Below, piece by piece: positions 16,241-24,007 of a stretch of 64,000 bases of DNA. This DNA comes from Glaciibacter superstes DSM 21135 (GTDB lineage Bacteria > Actinomycetota > Actinomycetes > Actinomycetales > Microbacteriaceae): the NCBI RefSeq assembly GCF_000421145.1, contig NZ_ATWH01000005.1:124001-188000 (forward strand), read 5' to 3'. The notes under the pieces were generated by a model. That model worked only from the letters and a program-made list of their open reading frames with translations. It had not been told where the DNA came from and did no database searches. Position 1 is the first letter of the stretch. Every line of letters begins with the position of its first letter. Both the position numbers and the translations under genes were made by a program.

Positions 16241-18361
16241 GTGGTATTGAGGGGGATCCAACCGGCGCGTCCTGAGTCCAGGGGCGCTGAGTTCGAGCGC
16301 GCTAAGTTCGGGAGCGCTGAGTTCGTGGGCGCTGAGTTCGGCCTGCCCGGATTCGATCCCCAGCTGGTCGACGACGGACTGCACTCGCTGTTGCTCGCCG
16401 TCGCGGCCGGTTTTGACCTGACCGCACCGTTGCCGGCCTCCCTCGCGCACGCTGACGAAGACATCGACAGCCTCATCGAGCGCGCCCATTCCGCCGGACT
16501 GCTCTTGAACGACGGCACCCTCGTCCCACAGGTGAGTCAGGCGATCCTCGATACGACGCCGGTCTACCGACTGCGTTCCCTCCAGCGAGAACTCATCGAC
16601 CACTTCACGACGGGCGGTCGCTCGCTCGACGATGCCGCCACCATCCTGGCGAGGGCCGGCGTGAAGGATCCGCGACTTGCCCGCAACCTCGAGCTCGCGG
16701 GAGACACCGCATTGAACTCCGAACCGGAGATTGCCGCCCTCCGTTACGACGAGGCGACAGCAGCCGGGCTCGACCGATCGTCCACGGCAGCCAGGCGCGC
16801 CCAGGTCGCGTCGGCCACCGGCGACATCGACGGCGCTGGGCGCATCACCGACGTGTTGCTCGCGCTGGAGAATGCCCCGGATCTGGTTCGCGGTGTGGAT
16901 GTCGCTGCCGCCGTCTGGGCGCAGCGCGGGATGCTCGAGCGCAGCGCTGAGCTGTACCGCTGGCTCGGCGCTGAGCGCATCGGTTCCGCCGCCGCACCGG
17001 CCGCTGTTGCGATGATCGGAATCGGAGATCGCGCGGGTGCAGATGCCATGCTCTCGGCCCCTGTTCCCAGCGGGTCACCCACCCTTCTCGCGGCGGCGAA
17101 GGTGCTGATGGGGGAGGGCGTCCGAGAATCGATCGGTGGTGCTCCCGGCCAGGCACTCTCCAGGCTGGTTCGTGCCTCTGACCTGTGCACGGCATCCGGA
17201 ACCACCATGCAGTTTCCTGAAATTCCCGCGGTTCTCGCGGCGACGGTCGCCCTCCACAGCGGAGAGCTCGGCGTCGCAGAATCGGTGATTGATGCCGCGC
17301 TCGCCGGTGACCAGTGCGGACCGGTCGCCAGGCCCAGGCTCCTGCTGTTTCGGGCCTGGATCGACATGTACGGCGACCGACTCGAGCGTGCCGGCGTCGC
17401 GGTGAGTGAGGCCACCGCGTGCGGCGTGGAACTCACGCCCCGCGACGAACTGCTCCTGCGGGCCCTGGAGGTGGGCCTGGCGCGCCGAACGGATGACGCC
17501 CTCGCCCTGGTGCGAACCTGGAAGCGGGCGTGCGAGGCCATCCTGCACGTTCCAGTGGACCTCTACAGCCTGCTGCCGCTTGAGGAACTGGTGGTGGCGG
17601 CGGGTCGCCTTCGCGAGTCAGCCAGGGTCGAGTCGCATCTCGCCGACGCCTGGAAGCTGCTGGAGAGACTCGGAAAGCCACCGCTCTGGTCGGTCTCCCT
17701 GCACTGGTCTGCGGTGCAGGTCGCCATCCTCACGGAGCAGCCCGCAGCCCTCGCTCCTCCCGCTGCCGCCCTCGTGCGCGAGTCGAAGCGCAACAACCTG
17801 GCCGCGGTTCTGTCGCTGGCAGGCCGGGCCTGGGTTCTGGTGCTCGCCGGAGAGGTTGACGTCGCCCTCGTGGAGAGTGCTGCCAGGGGGCTGGCGGCAG
17901 CAGGACGAACCTGGGACGGAGCGCGCCTCGCCGGGCACGGTGCCGCGCGCGCCGAGGAGCGCAAAGACATGGCGAGGCTCCTCGCCTGCGCACGCGAACT
18001 GCACCCGAGTGCTGCCGCTTCCGTCGACGATCAGGGCGGGAAGAGCGAGACCACCGCGTCGCCCCGCGCCACCTCAGGTTCCGCCAGAGGCGAGTCCGGC
18101 CTGAGCGCCCGCGAGCAGGAGATCGCCAAACTCGTGCTCGACGGCAAGACCTACCGTGAAATCGGCGAGGCCGTGTTCATCTCACCGCGCACCGCAGAGC
18201 ACCACATCGCCCGCATCCGTCATCGCCTCGGCGCCACCACCCGTGCTGAGCTCCTCGCGCAACTGCGCCTCGCCCTTGGCGCGCAGGATGCCTCGGTGCA
18301 GGTGGGCGCGGTGCAGGTGGGCGCGACGCAGGTGGGCGGGGCACTCCCCCTCACCCCCTAA
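16241..18361 (+). CDS. LuxR-type HTH transcriptional regulator with helical repeat body
   Basis: 706 residues. The C-terminus (about 621-680) is a clear LuxR/GerE helix-turn-helix: LSAREQEIAKLVLDGKTYREIGEAVFISPRTAEHHIARIRHRLG. The long body is alpha-helical and Ala/Leu-rich, like the tetratricopeptide half of MalT/LAL regulators, but no Walker A motif is seen, so it is not a STAND ATPase. The start is uncertain: GTG 16241 is given, GTG 16325 is possible. The first residues are a five-residue repeat (GAEFE, RAKFG, SAEFV, GAEFG) from a 15-bp tandem repeat at 16283-16342; the C-terminus has a second 15-bp repeat (three units, 18296-18340). Position directly before the IniB-like gene suggests that it controls the locus, as IniR does for mycobacterial iniBAC. 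Confidence 0.82.
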   Translation: MVLRGIQPARPESRGAEFERAKFGSAEFVGAEFGLPGFDPQLVDDGLHSLLLAVAAGFDLTAPLPASLAHADEDIDSLIERAHSAGLLLNDGTLVPQVSQAILDTTPVYRLRSLQRELIDHFTTGGRSLDDAATILARAGVKDPRLARNLELAGDTALNSEPEIAALRYDEATAAGLDRSSTAARRAQVASATGDIDGAGRITDVLLALENAPDLVRGVDVAAAVWAQRGMLERSAELYRWLGAERIGSAAAPAAVAMIGIGDRAGADAMLSAPVPSGSPTLLAAAKVLMGEGVRESIGGAPGQALSRLVRASDLCTASGTTMQFPEIPAVLAATVALHSGELGVAESVIDAALAGDQCGPVARPRLLLFRAWIDMYGDRLERAGVAVSEATACGVELTPRDELLLRALEVGLARRTDDALALVRTWKRACEAILHVPVDLYSLLPLEELVVAAGRLRESARVESHLADAWKLLERLGKPPLWSVSLHWSAVQVAILTEQPAALAPPAAALVRESKRNNLAAVLSLAGRAWVLVLAGEVDVALVESAARGLAAAGRTWDGARLAGHGAARAEERKDMARLLACARELHPSAAASVDDQGGKSETTASPRATSGSARGESGLSAREQEIAKLVLDGKTYREIGEAVFISPRTAEHHIARIRHRLGATTRAELLAQLRLALGAQDASVQVGAVQVGATQVGGALPLTP
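16283..16342 (+). repeat. 15-bp tandem repeat, four units
   Basis: Four imperfect units with the core CGCTGAGTTCG code for pentapeptides ending in Phe at the N-terminus of the LuxR-type regulator. Confidence 0.85.
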
Positions 18362-18373
18362 CGCCGGTGTGCG

Positions 18374-18411
18374 AAAACCCGCATGCCCCGCCCGGGCTAG
18401 AGGGGGTTTTT
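18374..18411 (+). terminator. possible terminator after the LuxR-type gene
   Basis: AAAACCC (18374-18380) and GGGTTTT (18404-18410) can pair around a GCCCGGGC core and are followed by one further T. It lies 13 bp after the regulator stop and could separate it from the IniB-like transcription unit. Confidence 0.45.
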
Positions 18412-18441
18412 CACCGATGCCGGCCGAGTCAGAGAGCCGTA

Positions 18442-18473
18442 ACTTCGAAGTCATGCCCGGCAATTCAACCGGG
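18442..18473 (+). promoter_or_regulatory. two palindromes upstream of the IniB-like gene, candidate operator
   Basis: ACTTCGAAGT (18442-18451) is a perfect 10-bp palindrome; CCCGG (18456-18460) and CCGGG (18469-18473) form a second dyad with 8 bp between. They lie 39-70 bp before ATG 18512, where a LuxR-type regulator or another factor could bind. The ribosome-binding site AGAGGG is at 18498-18503. Confidence 0.45.
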
Positions 18474-18511
18474 TGACAGATGACAACACTTCTAGATAGA
18501 GGGTAAAGCTC

Positions 18512-19495
18512 ATGCCTGCAATCACCACAGTCCTTCTGGACTACCTGATGGACCTGCTCCGCAACCCCGACGCGGCAGCAGACTTCAACAACGACCCCGA
18601 GGCCGCTCTCGAGAGCGCGGGTCTCGGCAATGTCTGCATGGACGACGTCGACGCCGTCATGCCGGTCATCCTCGATTCTGCTTCGGCCGGTGGCGGTGGC
18701 GGCGGAGGCGGCGGCGGCGGCGCAGGTGGCGGCGGCGGTGGCGGCGGCGGCGGCGCAGGTGGCGGTGGCGGTGGCGGCGCAGGCGGTGCCGGTGGCGCAG
18801 GCGGCAGCAGCGACCACGGTCACGCAGTGCAGCAGATCACGCACGTCGTGAACAACTGGTCGTACACCGATGACAGCACGAACACCGACCAGTCGGTCAG
18901 CACGAATGTCTGGGCGCACGGCGACGTCACGCAGATCTTCGACAACGACGCCGTCATCGCCTCTGGCGACGGGGCTGTCGCTGCCGGCGACGACGCCGAG
19001 GTCGACAACTCGACCAACACGGCCATCATCGCCGGAGACGACGTCAACATCGGCAACACCGACGTGGACGTCGACATCGACGACTCGTTCAACACCGACA
19101 ACTCCGTCGACCTTGAGGTCGAAGACTCGTTCAACGACAACTCGACGAACGTGGCTGACTCTGGCAACGACAACTCGACCAACGTTGACATCGAGGACTC
19201 GGGCAACACCGATAACTCGAACCAGGGCAACACGGATGTCGACGTCGACGTTGAAGACGTCGCCATCGGCAACACCGAGGTCTCCGACAACACGGTGATC
19301 GCCGACAACACGGTGGTTGCAGACAACACCGTCATCGAAGACAACACCGTCATCGAAGACAACAATGTCGCTGTCGATTCGTTCGACGACAACACCGCCA
19401 TCGTGGACTCCGGCAACGGTAACGCGATCGGCAACGAAGTCGAAGTCGAAGACAACGTGGTTGTCGTCATCCCGGTAGTGGAAGCCGGAGAGTAG
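18512..19495 (+). CDS. IniB N-terminal domain protein with Gly-rich and Asn/Asp-repeat regions
   Basis: 327 residues in three blocks. Residues 1-50 match the IniB N-terminal domain (LLDYLMDLLRNPDAAADFNNDPEAALESAGL). Residues about 57-105 are almost pure Gly with Ala spacers. The remainder is very acidic and rich in Asp, Asn, Thr, Ser and Val, in short repeats such as DNSTN, DSFN and DNTVIAD; the alternating pattern would suit a beta-solenoid. No signal peptide or membrane helix is visible. In mycobacteria iniB is the first gene of the cell-wall-inhibitor-induced iniBAC operon; the biochemical role is unknown. AGAGGG with 8-nt spacing fixes the start. A 22-bp hairpin separates it from the GTPase genes. 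Confidence 0.85.
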   Translation: MPAITTVLLDYLMDLLRNPDAAADFNNDPEAALESAGLGNVCMDDVDAVMPVILDSASAGGGGGGGGGGGAGGGGGGGGGGAGGGGGGGAGGAGGAGGSSDHGHAVQQITHVVNNWSYTDDSTNTDQSVSTNVWAHGDVTQIFDNDAVIASGDGAVAAGDDAEVDNSTNTAIIAGDDVNIGNTDVDVDIDDSFNTDNSVDLEVEDSFNDNSTNVADSGNDNSTNVDIEDSGNTDNSNQGNTDVDVDVEDVAIGNTEVSDNTVIADNTVVADNTVIEDNTVIEDNNVAVDSFDDNTAIVDSGNGNAIGNEVEVEDNVVVVIPVVEAGE

Positions 19496-19523
19496 CCGCT
19501 CAATCTGAGTGTCCAGCAGTGCA

Positions 19524-19567
19524 AGATTGGCCCGGCGGGAAGCGATCGCTTCCTGTCGGGCCGATCT
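19524..19567 (+). promoter_or_regulatory. long hairpin between the IniB-like and IniA-like genes
   Basis: A stem of 22 bp (three G-U pairs) centres on the 16-bp perfect palindrome GGAAGCGATCGCTTCC (19538-19553), extended by GGCCCG (19529-19534) and CGGGCC (19557-19562). There is no T tract. It lies 29 bp after the IniB-like stop and could be an attenuator or an RNA end that sets different IniB and GTPase levels. Confidence 0.75.
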
Positions 19568-19598
19568 CATGCCATAGTCTGGTTAAGAGGAGTCAATC

Positions 19599-21461
19599 GT
19601 GGTTGAACTGGTCAAGCTCGTCGAACAGGGCATCGAACTGGTCAGCGCCGGCGATCGCCCAGACCTGCGCCGTCGTCTGGAACAGACCCGTAAACGCCTG
19701 CTTGACCCCAACATCCGTGTCATCGTCGTCGGTGAGTTCAAACAGGGCAAGAGCCAGCTGATCAATGCGCTGGTCAATGCCCCGGTGTGTCCCGTCGACG
19801 ACGACATCGCGACATCCGTTCCCACCGTTGTTCGCCACGGCGATCCGGCTTCTGCGGTGATCGTGACCGCAAAGGGCAGCGCCACGTCTCCTGACGGTGA
19901 GCCCGCGCTCTCGCGGGAGTCCGTCAGGCTCGAAGATCTCGCAGACCACGTGTCAGAGGCCGGCAACCCCGGCAACCGTCGCCAGCTGGTGGCCGCAGAG
20001 GTGTTCCTGCCGCGTGCCATCCTCGCCGGCGGGCTGTCGATCATCGATTCGCCCGGCGTCGGCGGGTTGAACTCGGCTCATTCGCTGACCACGCTCACCG
20101 CGCTGCCGACGGCTGACGCCATGATCCTGGTCTCGGATGCCTCCCAGGAATACACCGAGCCAGAGATCCAGTTTCTGAAGCAGGCACTGCGGATCTGCCC
20201 GAACGTCGCCTGCGTGTTGTCGAAGACCGACCTCTACCCCCAGTGGCGGCAGGTTGAGGAACTCGACCGGGCGCACCTCGAAAAGGTGGGAACCGACATC
20301 CCCCTCTTCCCGCTCTCATCTGACCTGCGCCTGACCGCAGCGAAGCTCGGCGACAGCGAGCTGAACGTCGAGTCGGGTTTTCCCGCGCTGATCTCGTATC
20401 TCCGCAAGGAGATCCTCGGCAAGAGTGAACGGCTTCAGCGGCGCGCGGTCGCCCAAGACCTGCTCTCCAGCACGGAACACCTGCGGCTGTCGATGCAGTC
20501 GGAGTTGAGCGCCCTGGTCGACCCGGATGGCACCCCACAGCTGATCGCAGAACTCGAGGCGTCGAAGGCGCGGGCCGACGAACTGCGCCGCCGCTCCGCC
20601 CGATGGCAGATCACCCTCAACGACGGTGTCGGCGACCTCATCTCCGATATGGAACACGACCTGCGCGATCGACTGCGCAACATCCAGCGTGACGCCGAGG
20701 AAGCGATCAACGAGGGCGACCCCGGCCCGATGTGGGAGCAGATGATCGACTGGCTGGAGCAACGCATCGCCTCTGGTGTGTCTGACACGTTCGTCTGGAC
20801 CAACGAACGCGCGGCGTGGCTCTCCAAACGGGTTGCAGAGCACTTCAGTCAGGACGAGGTGCCGCTTCCGGTGCTGCACGTCGACGACACGGAAGACGTG
20901 CTCGACCCGGTCGAGGTCATTCCCCTGCTCGACCCGGGCAACGTCACTGTCATGCAGAAGATCCTGACCGGAATGCGGGGTTCCTATGGCGGCGTGTTGA
21001 TGGTGGGCCTGGCCACGGGCATCTTCGGCATGGCGCTGATCAACCCGCTGTCACTGGCCGCCGGCATCCTCATCGGCAGCAAGGCATACAAAGACGACAA
21101 GAAGGCGCGCCTGAAGCAACGCCAGGCCGAGGCGAAGAATATCGTGCGTCGCCAGATCGACGACGTCATCTTCCAGGTGGGCAAACAACTCAAAGACCGG
21201 CTCAGACTGGTGCAACGCGGCACCAGGGACCATTTCACCGAGATTGCCGACGAGTACCTGCGGTCGCTCGGCGATTCCGTGCTGGCCGCGCAGAGGGCCG
21301 CCAGCACGTTCACGGCTGAACGGGAGCAGCGGGTCAAGACACTCAGGATCGAACTCAAGCGGGTCGAGACCCTGCGCCAGGCCGCACCGGCGCTGGAGAG
21401 TGAGCCGAGCCGGGGCGCCGCAGTGGCAATCACTGGGGCGACCGGAGCGGCGCGCGCGTGA
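19599..21461 (+). CDS. dynamin-like GTPase, IniA-like
   Basis: 620 residues. G1 GEFKQGKS (45-52), G2 Thr in ATSVPT, G3 DSPG (150-153) and G4 SKTD (208-211) show a dynamin-family GTPase. Long helices follow (about 290-440), then a hydrophobic hairpin (about 464-495, GGVLMVGLATGIFGMALINPLSLAAGILIG) that would be the membrane paddle, then basic helices that complete the stalk. Family knowledge: mycobacterial IniA binds and fuses or cuts membranes and is induced by cell-wall drugs. AAGAGGAG (19585-19592) precedes GTG 19599. The stop overlaps the next GTPase start as GTGA, so both proteins should be made together and may form a heteromer. Confidence 0.9.
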   Translation: MVELVKLVEQGIELVSAGDRPDLRRRLEQTRKRLLDPNIRVIVVGEFKQGKSQLINALVNAPVCPVDDDIATSVPTVVRHGDPASAVIVTAKGSATSPDGEPALSRESVRLEDLADHVSEAGNPGNRRQLVAAEVFLPRAILAGGLSIIDSPGVGGLNSAHSLTTLTALPTADAMILVSDASQEYTEPEIQFLKQALRICPNVACVLSKTDLYPQWRQVEELDRAHLEKVGTDIPLFPLSSDLRLTAAKLGDSELNVESGFPALISYLRKEILGKSERLQRRAVAQDLLSSTEHLRLSMQSELSALVDPDGTPQLIAELEASKARADELRRRSARWQITLNDGVGDLISDMEHDLRDRLRNIQRDAEEAINEGDPGPMWEQMIDWLEQRIASGVSDTFVWTNERAAWLSKRVAEHFSQDEVPLPVLHVDDTEDVLDPVEVIPLLDPGNVTVMQKILTGMRGSYGGVLMVGLATGIFGMALINPLSLAAGILIGSKAYKDDKKARLKQRQAEAKNIVRRQIDDVIFQVGKQLKDRLRLVQRGTRDHFTEIADEYLRSLGDSVLAAQRAASTFTAEREQRVKTLRIELKRVETLRQAAPALESEPSRGAAVAITGATGAARA

Positions 21462-23044
21462 CGGGAGCGGTCAGCACAGCTGTGCACGACCTGGTGCGCG
21501 AAGCCGCCACCCTCTACGCGGACGACCCGGTCGTGCTCCGAGCGCTCGAGACCTACGAGCGGCGGCTGCAGGAGCCCCTGCGGGTCGCGGTTGCCGGCAT
21601 GGTGAAAGCCGGAAAGTCGACGCTGCTGAATGCCATCATCGGTGAGGAGATTGCTCCGACGGACACGGGGGAGTGCACCAAGGTTCTGACCTGGTACCGC
21701 TATTCGGACACGCCCCGGATCACCCTGTATCCGGTTATCGGGTCCCCTCGTGCCCTTCCGGTCATTCGAAACGACGGCCGCTTGACCCTCGATCTGGGGC
21801 AGACCCGCGCAGAAGAAGTCGAGCGGCTGGTAGTGGACTGGCCGGCGAAGAAACTTCGTGACATCACCCTGATCGACACCCCGGGTATCGCTTCGCTCTC
21901 GACAGAGGTCTCGATGCGCTCGACGGACTTTCTCACTCCGGAAGACGCGCCGTCTGAGGCGGACGCGATCATCTATCTCATGCGCCATCTCCACGCGGCA
22001 GACCTGAATTTTCTCGAGTCTTTCCGCGATACGACCGTCGGGCAGTCCAACGCCATCAACGCCCTCGCCGTGCTGTCTCGCGCAGACGAGATCGGTGCCG
22101 GTCGCATCGACTCTCTGCTCTCGGCCAAGGAGATCGCCGATCGGTACCGACGAGACGGAACACTCCGGGCCGTGGCGCTCGGCGTCGTGCCGATGGCTGG
22201 CCTACTCGCTCAGAGTGCACGGAGCCTCCGCCAGACGGAATTCACTGCGCTGGCCACGCTCTCCCGGCTGGGCCGTGCAGAGCGTGAGCGGCTCATGATC
22301 TCTGTCGACCGCTTCGTGCGGCCGACAGAGGGGGTGGATGTCAGTCCGGAAGTTCGCGCGGCGCTTCTCGACCGGTTCGGGCTCTTCGGCATCCGTCTGG
22401 CCTCGGCCCTGCTTCGAGGCGGCTTCGACGACGCGACGGATCTTGCCCACGAACTCGCGCGTCGCAGCGGGCTGGACGAGTTGCTGCGTTTCATCGGCGT
22501 GCAGTTCCAGGCCCGTGCCGCTCACCTGAAGGCGCGGGCGACCCTGGTCGGAGTGGACACCGTGCTGCGCGCGCATCCGCGGGCGGGCACCCAGCAGCTT
22601 GCGGCGTCGATTGAGCGAATCCAGTCGAGTGCACACGAGTTTCGGGAGTTGCGACTGCTGGCCGCCGCGCGCACTGCGGGGCTCCCGGTTGCACCGGAGC
22701 TGGCGGAGGAAGCCGAGCGCCTCATCGGCGGCCAGGGGGTGGCGCTACCGATTCGGCTCGGGGTCGCAGAAGATGCACCGGCGGCCGAACTTCGATCGGT
22801 GGCTATGGCGGCACTGCAGCGTTGGCGCACGCTGGCTGAGAGTCCGGCGACCGACCGTGCGGGCGCCGAGGTGTGCGAGATCGTCGTGCGCAGCTGTGAA
22901 GCGGCGCTGGCGCAGATTCCCGCCGAATCAGGCGGGCGCGAGCGGGTCCGTCTCGTTCTTGGACCTGAACCAACTGCTGGCCCGGGGGAACAGGCTGGCG
23001 ACGAGCCCGGCCCCGGCCAGCACCAACTGCGCCACCAGGAGTGA
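21458..23044 (+). CDS. dynamin-like GTPase, IniC-like
   Basis: 528 residues as read. G1 AGMVKAGKS (46-54), G3 DTPG (140-143), G4-like LSRADE (206-211). The remainder is helical; a strong hydrophobic paddle like that of the IniA-like partner is not seen, so it may act as a soluble partner. The start overlaps the upstream stop by 4 bp. Odd point: the last about 38 residues (from about 22,928) run antisense into the converging membrane-protein gene. There the plus-strand frame loses its high third-position GC (about 27 of 41 codons end in G or C) while the minus-strand frame keeps it, so the tail looks like an acquired extension. Confidence 0.88.
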   Translation: MTGAVSTAVHDLVREAATLYADDPVVLRALETYERRLQEPLRVAVAGMVKAGKSTLLNAIIGEEIAPTDTGECTKVLTWYRYSDTPRITLYPVIGSPRALPVIRNDGRLTLDLGQTRAEEVERLVVDWPAKKLRDITLIDTPGIASLSTEVSMRSTDFLTPEDAPSEADAIIYLMRHLHAADLNFLESFRDTTVGQSNAINALAVLSRADEIGAGRIDSLLSAKEIADRYRRDGTLRAVALGVVPMAGLLAQSARSLRQTEFTALATLSRLGRAERERLMISVDRFVRPTEGVDVSPEVRAALLDRFGLFGIRLASALLRGGFDDATDLAHELARRSGLDELLRFIGVQFQARAAHLKARATLVGVDTVLRAHPRAGTQQLAASIERIQSSAHEFRELRLLAAARTAGLPVAPELAEEAERLIGGQGVALPIRLGVAEDAPAAELRSVAMAALQRWRTLAESPATDRAGAEVCEIVVRSCEAALAQIPAESGGRERVRLVLGPEPTAGPGEQAGDEPGPGQHQLRHQE

Positions 23045-23560
23045 GCTGATGTAGATGCCTTCCCCGCCGAAGGCGATGAAGGCATCGCCGAGGAGGGTGA
23101 CGGCCGCGTGAAAGACCAGCATCACCAGCAGTACCCACCGCACCGCGCCGTGACGATTCATCATCCCGCGCACCAGCAGGAGCTCGATGAGGATGACCAG
23201 GGCAATGGCGGCGACGGTGGCCCAGTAGACGACGGCGGTGACCGTCTCGACGGTGGCGTCATCCTGCTTGGGGTCGAGGTCGGTGATGAACTCGGTGAGC
23301 TTCTCGACCTGCGTGTTGCGGGAAAGGAACGTGAAGACGATAGCCACGACGCCGAAGAGGAAGCTGAGCATCCACAGCCGGTTCGAAACCTTCACAGGCC
23401 CCGTCGGCTCGAGAGGTTTATGGATCGGCGCCGGAGTCATATTCGACATCGGCGGCCGTGCAGGAGGGGGAGTGTCCGGCCCGGCTGGAGGCCGCGAGGT
23501 CTCGCGCGCCGGCTCTCCGGCTGCTCCATCGGGGGCGGCTTCAGCGGGTTCGTGAGGCAT
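22928..23560 (-). CDS. four-helix integral membrane protein, unknown function
   Basis: 210 residues from ATG 23560. A Pro/Ala-rich cytoplasmic N-terminus (about 1-55) precedes four hydrophobic helices (WMLSFLFGVVAIVFTFL; VYWATVAAIALVILIELLLV; WVLLVMLVFHAAVTLLG; ISSLLVAQLVLAGAGLVASL). I do not recognise a named family; similar small four-helix proteins are common in Microbacteriaceae. The TACATT box 6 nt upstream and lack of a ribosome-binding site favour ATG 23560 over the upstream in-frame start near 23680. The 3' end overlaps the IniC-like gene tail to tail by 117 bp. Confidence 0.75.
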   Translation of the reverse strand: MPHEPAEAAPDGAAGEPARETSRPPAGPDTPPPARPPMSNMTPAPIHKPLEPTGPVKVSNRLWMLSFLFGVVAIVFTFLSRNTQVEKLTEFITDLDPKQDDATVETVTAVVYWATVAAIALVILIELLLVRGMMNRHGAVRWVLLVMLVFHAAVTLLGDAFIAFGGEGIYISSLLVAQLVLAGAGLVASLFPRASSWFRSKNETDPLAPA

Positions 23561-23566
23561 AGTACG

Positions 23567-23572
23567 AATGTA
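23567..23572 (-). promoter_or_regulatory. -10 box of a probable leaderless promoter
   Basis: TACATT on the minus strand, 6 nt before ATG 23560. Confidence 0.5.
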
Positions 23573-23995
23573 GCGCTTATGCTCCGCCGGCCTGGCGGAA
23601 TCGGTGCCATTCCACTCCCTGAGAAACTGCCCCCAATTATGAGGGCAAGAGTAGTGTGGATACCCGGTTTCCGCGTACACTGAAGCACGTCGAACGAAAG
23701 TTCTGACCTGTGGCGCGCATGGTTCCCCCCAATCATCGTGTCACCGAGGCGGTACCTGTTCCCCCCAATAGGTGCCGCCCCCCCCTTTTAACCGCCCCTC
23801 ATTTTTTACCGGCCGCTCTCGTAGCGAGTACAGCAAACTCGCGCGAGAATCGCCCCGTGTTTGATGTTCTCGACGACAGTTGGCCAGTTTTTGATGTTTT
23901 GACGTCGGGTACTCCGCGGCTCCTCCACAGGCTCTGGGCGAGCCTGTTCTCCACAGATTGCCTCCGCTGGGGGTCGTGCACCCTCCGAGGCAGAT

Positions 23996-24001
23996 TACCG
24001 T
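23996..24001 (+). promoter_or_regulatory. -10 box of a probable leaderless promoter (pilus operon)
   Basis: TACCGT, 6 nt before ATG 24008; no clear ribosome-binding site is present. Confidence 0.5.
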
Positions 24002-24007
24002 CGCCTC

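Larger units (their letters stand above)
23561..24007. other. 447-bp region without a supported gene
   Basis: No open frame here has coding character. Visible structure: a 12-bp direct repeat GTTCCCCCCAAT at 23722 and 23758 (36 bp apart); a 9-bp direct repeat TTTGATGTT at 23870 and 23890 (20 bp apart); runs of C and T around 23770-23815, less GC-rich than the surroundings. It carries the divergent promoters of the membrane-protein gene and the pilus operon. Confidence 0.7.
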
